A model generated the notes under the pieces. That model was given only the letters and a program-made list of their open reading frames with translations, was not told the DNA's origin and made no database searches. From Imperialibacter sp963977595 (lineage in GTDB: Bacteria; Bacteroidota; Bacteroidia; Cytophagales; Cyclobacteriaceae): a stretch of 64,000 nucleotides of DNA. The stretch covers positions 4,464,001 to 4,528,000 of the forward strand of contig NZ_CP180355.1 in NCBI RefSeq assembly GCF_048007035.1. Reading direction: 5' to 3'. A program made the position numbers and the translations under genes. Below are positions 1-8,259 of this stretch, piece after piece (positions within the stretch are counted from its first letter, which is position 1; the number at the start of each line of letters is the position of its first letter).

Positions 1-589
1 CATTGATGGGTTCCCGAATGATGCTGCTGACAAACGAAGAAGCCGCCAGGTTGGGTTTCCCTGGTCGCACACAAATGGTGGGCAATCGCAGCACCCTGCC
101 ATCGACGAATCCTTTTCGGGAATAGTCGTTGACCAGCAGTTCACCAATCGCTTTCTGGACGCCATACGACGAGCGGGGAGTAAGCGCCGTGGTGTCTAGC
201 ACGGTGGCGGGCAGGTCACCACCGAACACAGCAATGGAGCTTGAGAAAATAAACTTAATGCCTGGTTTTTGATGACGGCAGGCCTCCAGCAGTTGGCGGG
301 TAATGTCCATATTGACTTTCCAGCCAAGGTCGAAGTCTTTCTCCGCATGGCTGCTCACTACCGCTGCCAGATGAAAAACAAAACCTGTTTCGGCGGAGAT
401 AAGAGATTTGGCTGCCCCCGCTTCAGAAAGATCAGCTTGCAGGCACCGAATCCGGCTGTCATTTTCTGGCTGAGGAGGCATCACAATGTCTGTCAGCAAT
501 AACTCATCAAAAGCAAGGTTACTGCTGAGCAGGGCATTTGCCAGGCGCTGACCAAGGAAACCTGCTCCTCCGGTAATGATTATTTGCAT
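1..589 (-). CDS. denD: D-erythronate dehydrogenase-like NAD-dependent SDR (partial, 3' end outside window)
   Basis: The minus-strand reading frame starts at the ATG at 587-589 and runs off the left edge after about 196 codons. The N-terminus MQIIITGGAGFLGQRLA is the Rossmann GxxGxxG nucleotide site of extended short-chain dehydrogenases. SSSIAVFGGD followed by SYGVQKAIGE gives the catalytic Ser and YxxxK. The stretch RLPTICVRPGKPN with FVSSIIREPIN matches what I know of DenD-type D-erythronate dehydrogenases, which oxidise the C4 sugar acid to a 3- or 2-oxo acid that a DUF1537 kinase then phosphorylates. A DUF1537 kinase starts divergently 111 bp away, which supports this reading. A generic NAD-dependent epimerase is the alternative. 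Confidence 0.75.
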   Translation of the reverse strand, partial: MQIIITGGAGFLGQRLANALLSSNLAFDELLLTDIVMPPQPENDSRIRCLQADLSEAGAAKSLISAETGFVFHLAAVVSSHAEKDFDLGWKVNMDITRQLLEACRHQKPGIKFIFSSSIAVFGGDLPATVLDTTALTPRSSYGVQKAIGELLVNDYSRKGFVDGRVLRLPTICVRPGKPNLAASSFVSSIIREPIN

Positions 590-700
590 AGATTCACGGC
601 TTGTTAAACGGGTCGATTTGTTCGACTTAAAAAGGTAAATAATAAATTTAATACCCCACCACCTACGAAGCTTATTTGAGTGGTTGATCAGAGACTTGCG

Positions 701-2107
701 ATGTACGAGAACGTAAACCAAAAATTCAATCAATTGCCGCCGGAATATCCCGAAGACCTCCTGCCGGCCATTCAAAAGGAGTTTCTGGAAAGTGAAAAGA
801 CCATTGTAGTACTTGATGATGACCCAACAGGCACACAGACGTGCTACGATGTGACGGTGCTTACCTCGTGGGAGGTAGGCCTGATAGCGGCAGAACTCAG
901 ACAAAAGCCCTCCATTCTCTACATCCTTACCAACTCCAGGAGCCTGCCGGAGGCAGAGGCCATTGACCTGGCCCTGGAAATCGGGCGAAATCTTAAAGAA
1001 GCGGCAAAAGAGAGTCAAAGAGAAGTGGTGGTGGTGAGCCGGAGCGACTCCACTTTAAGGGGCCACTTTCCTGCAGAAGTAGACGCCGTAGCCGAGGCTC
1101 TTGGTCTTCAGGGAGCAGTCACCGTGCTGGTGCCAGCTTTCATAGAAGGCGCCAGGTACACGATGGACGATGTGCATTACATCGTTGAAAATGAAGAGAT
1201 GGTGCCTGTGTCTGACACACCTTTTGCTAAAGATGTGTCGTTTGGTTACCAGCACGCCAACCTGAAGGAATGGGTGGAGGAAAAGACCAGGGGGCGGATC
1301 AAGGCGTCGGAAGTCAATTCGGTGTCCATTGAAGACCTGCGAGCAGGTGGCCCGAAGGTAATAGCAGGGAAGCTGGACGCTTGCGCCGATGGATCAGTAT
1401 GCATCATGAACGCCGCCAGCTACCGTGACCTGGAAGTAGGGGTGCTGGGGTTGATAATGGCTGAAAAGTCAGGTAAGAAGATTCTGTACCGTACATCCGC
1501 CACCTTTGTGCCCATCAGGTCGGGCATGGTATCAGGTAAACTTTATGTCCCTCAAAAAGAGGATGCTGCTTCCAGTCACGGGTCGCTTGTGGTGGTTGGC
1601 TCACATGTGCCCAAAACGACCAACCAGCTGGCCTGGCTGCTGAAACAGGGAAGACATCAATCTTTAGAGGTGGATGTAAGCGCTCTCCTTCAATCACAAG
1701 ATGTAAGCGGCAAGGCAAAAGCTACCAGTGCCCAGGTGGATGCGTGGCTGGCTGCTGGCGAAGACGTGGTGGTTCATACCAGCCGCACATTGGAAAAGGG
1801 CTCTGATGCCGAAAGCAGCCTGAAAATCAACTCCCTGGTGTCCGACTTCCTTGTCGCCATTGTGCAAGGGATTTCTGTCCGTCCGAAGTTTATGGTTGCC
1901 AAAGGCGGCATCACGTCAAGCGACCTGGCTTCGAAGGGTCTTTCGGTTCAAAAGGCGGCAGTTCTGGGGCCAGTTATTCCCGGAGTGCCGGTATGGAAGT
2001 TACACGAAGAAAGCAAGTTTCCCGGCCTGATTTACGTGGTGTTTCCCGGCAATGTAGGCGATGACAAGGCGCTGACGCTGGTATGTGAAAAGCTTGGTGC
2101 TGGGTAG
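701..2107 (+). CDS. Four-carbon acid sugar kinase family protein (DUF1537)
   Basis: About 468 residues, the usual size for this two-domain kinase family, which uses ATP to phosphorylate 3-oxo-tetronates, erythronate or threonate. The N-terminal domain shows VVLDDDPTGTQT, ILTNSRSLP and VVSRSDSTLRGHFPAE, the conserved substrate-domain signatures. The C-terminal nucleotide domain shows MVAKGGITSSDLA and VFPGNVGDD. I chose the ATG at 701; an in-frame GTG at 680 would add seven residues. The divergent sugar-acid dehydrogenase gene at 1-589 suggests a C4 sugar acid pathway, and the intervening 111 bp must hold both promoters. The exact substrate (erythronate versus threonate) cannot be told from sequence alone. 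Confidence 0.85.
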   Translation: MYENVNQKFNQLPPEYPEDLLPAIQKEFLESEKTIVVLDDDPTGTQTCYDVTVLTSWEVGLIAAELRQKPSILYILTNSRSLPEAEAIDLALEIGRNLKEAAKESQREVVVVSRSDSTLRGHFPAEVDAVAEALGLQGAVTVLVPAFIEGARYTMDDVHYIVENEEMVPVSDTPFAKDVSFGYQHANLKEWVEEKTRGRIKASEVNSVSIEDLRAGGPKVIAGKLDACADGSVCIMNAASYRDLEVGVLGLIMAEKSGKKILYRTSATFVPIRSGMVSGKLYVPQKEDAASSHGSLVVVGSHVPKTTNQLAWLLKQGRHQSLEVDVSALLQSQDVSGKAKATSAQVDAWLAAGEDVVVHTSRTLEKGSDAESSLKINSLVSDFLVAIVQGISVRPKFMVAKGGITSSDLASKGLSVQKAAVLGPVIPGVPVWKLHEESKFPGLIYVVFPGNVGDDKALTLVCEKLGAG

Positions 2108-2149
2108 CATTATGCGGGCGGAGTGACTACGTCTGGTTATATGAAATAA

Positions 2150-2184
2150 GGGTTGCTGGCTAGTTTTAACTAGCGCAACAACCC
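2150..2184 (+). terminator. Stem-loop after the DUF1537 kinase
   Basis: GGGTTG-CTGG-CTAGTT faces AACTAG-CGCAA-CAACCC around a two-base TT apex, 43 bases after the kinase stop codon. The stem is good but no T-run follows on the plus strand, so it may be a processing or stabilising hairpin instead of a classical terminator. Confidence 0.4.
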
Positions 2185-2206
2185 TGCGTAGTTGTTAGTT
2201 GCCCGC

Positions 2207-2293
2207 AACCCTCCAAGGGTTTATCTTCTTCAGGGCAGCAGGCTGTCATGTCTCCAGGGAGAGGTTGGCTAAAGGAGAACCCTTGGAGGGTTT
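2207..2293. repeat. Inverted repeat with arms AACCCTCCAAGGGTT
   Basis: The left arm at 2207-2222 (AACCCTCCAAGGGTTT) and right arm at 2278-2293 (AACCCTTGGAGGGTTT) are complementary over about 15 bp, and each arm is itself nearly palindromic around CCAAGG/CCTTGG. A further CCTTGGAGG lies at 2322-2330. The unit lies between two convergent genes and looks like a small interspersed palindromic element or a bidirectional terminator. Confidence 0.5.
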
Positions 2294-2358
2294 CATTGTA
2301 AAGCTTTCCTAAATACGTTTGCCTTGGAGGACTTGTCACTTAAGCCATGACCGAGCCA

Positions 2359-3876
2359 TCAGCTCCACAGCCTGTCGTGGGAGCGCTTAGCATCCCATTC
2401 CGGCGTTGGTCTGAAATAGCTATCGTCTTCCGCATGAAGATGCTTTTTAAGCTCATCTTCATTTAGCTCCACGCCCAGGCCTGGTGCATCGGTGGGCACA
2501 TGTGCAAAGCCTTTGGTGTATAGCGGTTTTTTGCCGACCATTTTCACCAGCTGCGGCCACCAGGGATTGTCCACACACTGAACGGGTAGCTCAAGTGCCA
2601 TAAAGTTTTGGGTAGCTGCGGCACAGTGCACGTTGGCCATAAACGAAATGGGAGTGCCGGCGAAGTGCATCTTCATAGCCACGTCGGTTTCTTCTGCGTA
2701 GTCTCCAATCTTTTTCGTCTCCAGTATGCCACCGGAGGTACCCATATCAGGGTGCACGATGTCGACGGCATGCACATCGCAGAGCTTTCTGAATTCCTCT
2801 TTTCCAAAAATATCCTCACCTGTAATGGTTGGCGAGTTGATCGAATCGGTGATGTGCTTTAGCTGCTCGGTGTTGTCCCAAGGCACAAAGTCCTCCAAAG
2901 AAGCCAGCCTGTAAGGTTCCAATGCATTGGCCACCCTGATGCAGTTATTCACATCAAAGTGTCCGAAGTGGTCAGCAGAAAGGGGAATATCATACCCCAC
3001 CACGTCCCGGATCATGCCTACATAGTTGGAGAGCAAATCCAACCCCTTGTCGGTAATTTGCACGCCGGTAAAGGCATGTCTGGTGTTTTGGTAAGAAAGG
3101 TAATTATCAAGGTTGTCGTCGTTGAAACCGGGGATGTATTTGCTGTTAACCACGGTGCCTGGTACGTCGCTGTACACATGGATGCCCGGATGCATCTTGA
3201 GCCACGTGAAGCCCTGATCCACCATGCGCACTTTGCAATCGGCTTTGAACTTCTCTATGTCCATGTTTTTGCTGTTGTGAGCAGGCACGTAGGCGTAAAG
3301 CCTCACATTCTCCCGGTATTTTCCGCCTAAGAGTTGCCATACTGGCACATCATATGCTTTGCCCACCAGGTCCCACAGCGCCATTTCCACACCGCTCACG
3401 CCGCCAGCTTTGCGGCCATGACCACCAAATTGCTTGATCACTTTAAAGATCATTTCCACGTTGCAGGGGTTAAGGCCCAGGATCCGGCTTTTAAGAAACA
3501 GGCCGTAGCGTGGATCTGCACCGTCTCTTAACTCGCCCAAACCGTAGATGCCTTGGTTCGTGTCGATGCGGATCACCACATTGCGGGCATTGGTATAGGA
3601 GGTGCCATTGTCCAATGTCACGTAGCGCATGTCCGTTATTTTAAGATCGGATGGATTCGATGCCTTTCTGACCTTTGAAGTGGTTTGTGCTACCGAGTCT
3701 TCGAATGTCATGCCTATGAGACTTGTGAGTGCAATGCCGCCCATGGCTGTTTTCTTAAGGAAGTCTCTGCGGTTATCCGGTGTGGTGGGATTGTCGATCT
3801 CTTCCTGAATGGCAGCAGCCTCATCTTGTTCCTGCTGCTTGTTTTCGCTGATCAGCTTCTGTAAGATACTCTTCAT
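2359..3876 (-). CDS. Exported mandelate racemase/muconate lactonizing enzyme family protein
   Basis: 505 residues of the enolase superfamily, which abstracts the proton alpha to a carboxylate and typically dehydrates or cycloisomerises sugar acids. The N-terminus has an unusual charged Gln/Glu-rich tail of about 35 residues, then NRRDFLKKTAMGGIALTSLIG, a twin-arginine signal. The N-terminal capping domain (ITDMRYVTLDNG...) is followed by a barrel. In the barrel SADHFGH, LEDFVPWDN and TGEDIFGKEEF supply the Asp/Glu/Glu metal ligands, and MHFAGTPISFMANVH carries a late His. It resembles the RspA/mannonate dehydratase branch, but the substrate is not defined. It is convergent with the sugar-acid kinase, so a role in aldonate use is plausible but inferred. 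Confidence 0.8.
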   Translation of the reverse strand: MKSILQKLISENKQQEQDEAAAIQEEIDNPTTPDNRRDFLKKTAMGGIALTSLIGMTFEDSVAQTTSKVRKASNPSDLKITDMRYVTLDNGTSYTNARNVVIRIDTNQGIYGLGELRDGADPRYGLFLKSRILGLNPCNVEMIFKVIKQFGGHGRKAGGVSGVEMALWDLVGKAYDVPVWQLLGGKYRENVRLYAYVPAHNSKNMDIEKFKADCKVRMVDQGFTWLKMHPGIHVYSDVPGTVVNSKYIPGFNDDNLDNYLSYQNTRHAFTGVQITDKGLDLLSNYVGMIRDVVGYDIPLSADHFGHFDVNNCIRVANALEPYRLASLEDFVPWDNTEQLKHITDSINSPTITGEDIFGKEEFRKLCDVHAVDIVHPDMGTSGGILETKKIGDYAEETDVAMKMHFAGTPISFMANVHCAAATQNFMALELPVQCVDNPWWPQLVKMVGKKPLYTKGFAHVPTDAPGLGVELNEDELKKHLHAEDDSYFRPTPEWDAKRSHDRLWS

Positions 3877-4142
3877 AGTGTAGTTTATTTATAAGGTATG
3901 TTGAATGCATTTCAATGCTCCGGGGCAAGTAGAATCACCGGAAATAAGCTCATCGACGAGCTTCAACCATCAAGAACCATATCCTTTCCTCTGTAGAGAA
4001 GAGCAGAAAGAACTAACCACAATCGAGTATACTTACCAAAATAAGCCTAAATGGATGAACCCCCAAATCGGAATGCAGAGAACGGTGGTTGATCGGATGA
4101 TATTCTGCAAACGGCCTTGGAGAATGTTAGATGTGTCCTAGC

Positions 4143-5189
4143 TCATGAGGAGCTTTTGTCATTTTCGCCCAATTTTTTAGCATGACTTCCCCATCTTGTT
4201 GTCGTCCATTCTTCTCGCTGCTCCTTCGTAAGAAATGTCCATGAAACAATGCGACTGGTTTTATTTCCCTGCCCCATGGGAATTGTTTTTACTTCAGAAG
4301 CTTGTGCTTTCTTTAGTGCTTCATAGACGCCGTCAAGGTTCGATGACTTCGACACGAGGGTTGAAAACCAAAAGCAATGGGAGGCGAACTGCTTACTTTG
4401 GAAGGCCATATTCCTGATAAACCCTTCTTCCCCTCCGGCATACCACAGTTCATTGCTTTGGCCCCCAAAGTTCAAAATGGGTTTGGTAATTTTCTTTTGC
4501 TTTAGATTTCTCAGCTTTCGTATTGTTCCGGATTGGGCTTCAGCAAAAGAAGCATGAAAGGGTGGGTTGCAAATCGTTAGATCGAAGTGTTCATCCTTTT
4601 GAATGATGCCGACGAATATGTTCTTGGAATTTGACTGTAACCTCAGTTCAACCTTCCCTTTTAATTGGGGATTCGCTTCAATCATTTTGTTGGCAGATGT
4701 AATAGCCAAAGGGTCGATATCGGCACCTACAAACGACCAGCCATACTCCGCATGCCCTATGATGGGGTAAACGCAATTGGCACCTACGCCGATATCCAGA
4801 CATTTTATTTTGCTGCCAGTTGGAGGCTTTCCCCGTTTCGGCAGGGGATGAGAGGAGGCCAATAGATCTGCCATGTGATGGATGTAATCGGCTCTCCCTG
4901 GAATGGGTGGACACAAATAACCTTTTGGGATATCCCAGTCTTTTATATTGTAATGATGTTTTAAAAGCGCCTTGTTCAGCGCTTTGACTGCTTCTGGGTT
5001 GAAGAAGTCAATTGATTCATCACTGTAGTCATTCAACCTTACAAATGGCACCAAGTCTGGATTGCTCTGACTAAGTTGCTTGAAGTTGTAGCGCTGCCGA
5101 TGCTTGTTGCGTGGGTGCAATTTCGGTTTTTCCACCCTTTGGCCAACCTGATCCGCTGCATTTGAAAATTTCTTTTTCTTATCTGGCAT
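4143..5189 (-). CDS. rlmF: 23S rRNA (adenine(1618)-N(6))-methyltransferase RlmF
   Basis: 348 residues. It transfers a methyl group from S-adenosylmethionine to N6 of A1618 in 23S rRNA. The diagnostic N-terminal HPRNKHRQRYNFKQL and LNDYSDESIDFFNPEAV are present, then the SAM motif LDIGVGANCVYPIIG, the acidic motif GADIDPLA and the catalytic NPPF (ICNPPFHASFAEA), followed by WYAGGEEGFIRNM. This matches the RlmF/YbiN family along its whole length. The N-terminus has a basic KKKK stretch, common for rRNA-binding enzymes. The 266 bases downstream (3877-4142) and 158 upstream hold no gene I can support. Confidence 0.93.
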   Translation of the reverse strand: MPDKKKKFSNAADQVGQRVEKPKLHPRNKHRQRYNFKQLSQSNPDLVPFVRLNDYSDESIDFFNPEAVKALNKALLKHHYNIKDWDIPKGYLCPPIPGRADYIHHMADLLASSHPLPKRGKPPTGSKIKCLDIGVGANCVYPIIGHAEYGWSFVGADIDPLAITSANKMIEANPQLKGKVELRLQSNSKNIFVGIIQKDEHFDLTICNPPFHASFAEAQSGTIRKLRNLKQKKITKPILNFGGQSNELWYAGGEEGFIRNMAFQSKQFASHCFWFSTLVSKSSNLDGVYEALKKAQASEVKTIPMGQGNKTSRIVSWTFLTKEQREEWTTTRWGSHAKKLGENDKSSS

Positions 5190-5347
5190 TGAGGTGTTCT
5201 CTCTGGGGATGGAGTCACTTTAGAAGCAACCCTGTCCACACCCAAAGTTACAAATTGTTGGCAGTAAATGGGCTTGATGACGAATCGGTGGGTTGTCAAC
5301 AAAGGCCCCCATTTAACACCTTGTTTATCCAGTGGCCAAAGGAAATG

Positions 5348-6463
5348 TTAGCTTCGTTCTTCTGCCAGTCGGCTTGCATAGGTTTTGAACCAGCGAGCGG
5401 AAAACAAAAGCGGCAGAGCGGCTAAGGCAATAAAAATACCGGATGAAAGAAAGACATTGGCTGGCTGCACGAAGAAGTCTTCAAACACATAAACGCTAAG
5501 AATAAGTGCGACAGAAAAAGGCAAAGAGCACGCCAATGCATTCATGCCAAAGTCGAGGTCAAACGTGCGGGGGCGAATCGGGTTTTCCTGTGCGCTTTCT
5601 AACGTATTAACTGCCGACATGTGGGCAAACGGCCAGAAGCTACAGGCACTCTGAGGAAACACCACGATCAGAATCATAGTAGGCACGTCGGTTACTGGCA
5701 GTAACACCAGTAGCAATCCGCTGATGACAAAAGCGATGGCAGACCGGAAGAACAGGAAGGAGAAAATGGCTTTCACCTGTTGCCAGGTAAACTTGATGGA
5801 GATGCCGATGAAAAGGAGTATGAGTGGCGTCATCATCAAGTTCATTTTGTCGACTGAATCTCTCAGAAAACCAGGCAGGGAGTCGAAATGTAGCCCAAAA
5901 GCCAGCATCACAATGGCAGCCAGCATCACCATATTTACAGGCTCTTCCAACATCGATTTGAAAAGACTTTTGAGTTTTTCAGAAGTGTTCCGGTTGCCAA
6001 TCTCATTGCGGTCGAAATACCATTTCATGGCAATGCTGTATAATATTATCAGCACAAACACTTTGTTGCCCACGTCGGCCAGCGCAGCCAGTGCCAGTGG
6101 CTCCTCGCCGTGGTACTCCATAATGAATGGAAACAGCGAAAGGCCCGGTGCCAGTGAGGGTAGTAGCATGATCAGTGTGCGATACTGCTCTTCTTTTAAG
6201 TTAAACAGCGAAGGCAGGGGTAGCTTGCTTACCAACAAATACATGAGCAGGTTGAAGCCAATTGCCAGCACAGGCACAATGATCATTCCCCACGAAAACT
6301 CAATTTTCAGTAAAGCAATGAAAATGGTGGCAGGAAGCGCCAGGCTGAGTATGAGCGTCTTGATGCCATCCTTTCGCTCCCTGCCCTGGATTTTTTTCTG
6401 AAGAAAATACCCGATGGCAATAAGGAGAAGGAATGAAATGGTTTTAGTAATGGCTGAATTCAT
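5348..6463 (-). CDS. AEC (auxin efflux carrier)-type permease
   Basis: 371 residues, about ten hydrophobic segments, arranged as two five-helix halves separated by the charged stretch around residues 140-175 (KWYFDRNEIGNRNTSEKLKSLFKSM). The first half starts ITKTISFLLLIAIGYFLQKKI, and ALPATIFIALL is the conserved Pro-containing crossover segment of AEC and related bile/arsenite carriers. No substrate can be named; bacterial relatives move malate, malonate or auxin-like acids. It reads in the same direction as the aminotransferase upstream, 153 bases away, with a hairpin between them, so co-transcription is not certain. Confidence 0.7.
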   Translation of the reverse strand: MNSAITKTISFLLLIAIGYFLQKKIQGRERKDGIKTLILSLALPATIFIALLKIEFSWGMIIVPVLAIGFNLLMYLLVSKLPLPSLFNLKEEQYRTLIMLLPSLAPGLSLFPFIMEYHGEEPLALAALADVGNKVFVLIILYSIAMKWYFDRNEIGNRNTSEKLKSLFKSMLEEPVNMVMLAAIVMLAFGLHFDSLPGFLRDSVDKMNLMMTPLILLFIGISIKFTWQQVKAIFSFLFFRSAIAFVISGLLLVLLPVTDVPTMILIVVFPQSACSFWPFAHMSAVNTLESAQENPIRPRTFDLDFGMNALACSLPFSVALILSVYVFEDFFVQPANVFLSSGIFIALAALPLLFSARWFKTYASRLAEERS

Positions 6464-6546
6464 GAACTAAAACAGAAATACTTTGTGCTTATAAAAAACG
6501 AACGGTGGTCGATTGAAAAGGGGGTATTGTCGATGTGTGGGCGCTG

Positions 6547-6602
6547 CCCCGGGCCATCGCTGTGGGCACCTGATTGAGTGCCGGAAACTCAGCCCGGGCA
6601 GC
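6547..6602. repeat. GC-rich hairpin between permease and aminotransferase genes
   Basis: GCTGCCCCGGGC pairs with GCCCGGGCAGC at the ends of a roughly 55-base unit lying just past the aminotransferase stop codon. No T-run follows on the minus strand. It probably acts as an mRNA 3'-end barrier or is a palindromic repeat. Confidence 0.45.
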
Positions 6603-6616
6603 TAACACATAGTCAG

Positions 6617-7804
6617 TTAACTGACAATCTCGTAAAGACTTTTAGTGAACAGTTTCACTTCGTCCATGGTGCCCATGCTTACCCTGGCATAAGGCTTCCC
6701 GTCGATCTCAAACCCTCTGATGCCCACACCTCTGTCCATAAACTGAGTGAGGAACTCTTTGGTAGGTACCTGAATAGGGAATAAGATAAAGCTGGTGAAC
6801 GACGGTATTGGATTCATTCCGGCCTTTTTTAGTTCGGCGAACACATATTCCCTGTTCTCCTTATTGTGCTTTCTGGTGAATTCCTGGAACTCAACGTCCT
6901 TCAGGCTGGCCATACCACCTTCAAGTGAGGTCACGCTGATCCCCATTTCGGTGCGAACCATGCTCTTGATAGCTTTCACTCTCGCCTCATTGGCGGCCAT
7001 ATAGCCAAGTCGCAACCCTGCCATACCATGTATTTTGGAGAACGTACGGCAAATGATGACGTCGTAGCCTTCCTGCACAAGACTCACTGCCGTGTTTGCT
7101 TCAGGATTATCAAGTAGCTCCATATAAGCCTCATCGATAAAGACCGGTACTTTTGAAGAGACTTTTTTACAGAACGCCTTGATCTCACTTACCGGCGTCA
7201 TAGTGCCGGTTGGGTTGTTCGGATTACAGATGTATACAAGCTTGGTTTCATCATCAATCGCAGCGGCCATGGCATCCAGGTCGTGCGAATAGTCTGCCTT
7301 TAATGGAATGTTCTTCCACGTACCACCAATCGATTGAGTGGTTCTGATCATCGACATGTAGCTGGGGTCGGCAGAAACAATGTTGCCTCCGTTCATAAAC
7401 AATGAAAAAGCTACTTTTTCAAGGATATCGGTAGAGCCAGGCGACAAAAGGATGGATTCTTTAGATACACCTTCTTTTTCAGCAAGGAAGTCGACCATTT
7501 TGGCTGAGCTATTATAAACATAACGGTTGCCCATTGAAGCACTTGCTGCAATAGCTGCAACAGCTTTCTTTGAAGGCCCCCATGGGTTCTCATTAGCAAG
7601 CAGCCTGGCTTTCATATCAGCTCTGTCAGCCATCATCACATGGTAATTTTCCATGAGGCTGTACTTGCCTTTATAAGGTTTCATGCCAAGCGCTGGTTTG
7701 CTGTTGGCAAATGCGGGAAATGCAGCGCTGGTTACAACACCGCCGGCAGCCAAAGCGCTATACTTCAGCCACGATCTACGATTAAGATTGGTTGTCTTTT
7801 CCAT
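6617..7804 (-). CDS. Tat-exported PLP-dependent aminotransferase (HisC-like, class I/II)
   Basis: 395 residues. The signal LNRRSWLKYSALAAGGVVTSAAF at residues 8-30 is a twin-arginine leader. The fold-type I core follows: LLANENPWGPSKKA, the PLP-phosphate loop SPGSTDILEK, NPNNPTG at 194-200, FIDEAY with Asp224, and the Schiff-base Lys257 in CRTFSKIHGMAGLRLGY. It resembles histidinol-phosphate aminotransferase, but the cytoplasmic hisC of the pathway is separate at 22569-23639. Export of a folded, cofactor-loaded transaminase fits the Tat route. The periplasmic substrate is unknown. The neighbouring oxidoreductase at 8260 is divergent across 455 bases. Confidence 0.85.
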   Translation of the reverse strand: MEKTTNLNRRSWLKYSALAAGGVVTSAAFPAFANSKPALGMKPYKGKYSLMENYHVMMADRADMKARLLANENPWGPSKKAVAAIAASASMGNRYVYNSSAKMVDFLAEKEGVSKESILLSPGSTDILEKVAFSLFMNGGNIVSADPSYMSMIRTTQSIGGTWKNIPLKADYSHDLDAMAAAIDDETKLVYICNPNNPTGTMTPVSEIKAFCKKVSSKVPVFIDEAYMELLDNPEANTAVSLVQEGYDVIICRTFSKIHGMAGLRLGYMAANEARVKAIKSMVRTEMGISVTSLEGGMASLKDVEFQEFTRKHNKENREYVFAELKKAGMNPIPSFTSFILFPIQVPTKEFLTQFMDRGVGIRGFEIDGKPYARVSMGTMDEVKLFTKSLYEIVS

Positions 7805-8259
7805 CCTCTTATTATTACAGGTTTGAATATTGGTTTAATTATCAAAAGAAGCCTGAGCATGCCTCTGGTAATCCTGAAATGTTCCTCTGATGGGAACTCA
7901 AAATAAAAGGGGTGTCGAATAATGTAGATGCTCAGATAAGCATAGGAAAGATAAACAAAAGCGCAGGTAATAGTCAAAAATATTGTCGCCTCTTATGAAG
8001 TATTCCTTAATTTTTAGAAAGTTGATAATTTATGAGGGTAATAATTGCAAAACAGATAGCGCTTAAGACAGCTTGAAGACCTGTTGACGCTTTTCGCTCT
8101 CAGGGCCATTCAAATTAAATTCGTTCAGGGAGTTGAATAAAACTTCATTTTTAGCCGAAAAATGAATTTATTGAGGTGAAATTGGCGGGCCACCTACCGG
8201 GAGAAGCCGGATACTGGTGGTGGCCATTCGATTGTTTCACCCTAAAACTATCATAGATA
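7805..8259. other. 455-bp divergent intergenic region with a structured right half
   Basis: No gene is supported here. Two inverted repeats lie close to the start at 8260. TTCATTTTT-agccg-AAAAATGAA occupies 8143-8165. A larger structure at 8175-8239 has outer GTGAAA/TTTCAC and inner GGGCCACC/GGTGGCC plus CCGG/CCGG pairings. Both would be in the 5' untranslated region if transcription starts upstream of 8143. They are candidates for cis-regulation of the oxidoreductase gene. I do not recognise a known riboswitch. Confidence 0.4.

Noticed and set aside
3905..4141. 78-codon open frame between the enolase-family gene and rlmF
   Set aside because: Low-complexity composition, no recognisable family, overlaps the likely upstream region of the minus-strand gene; treated as chance.
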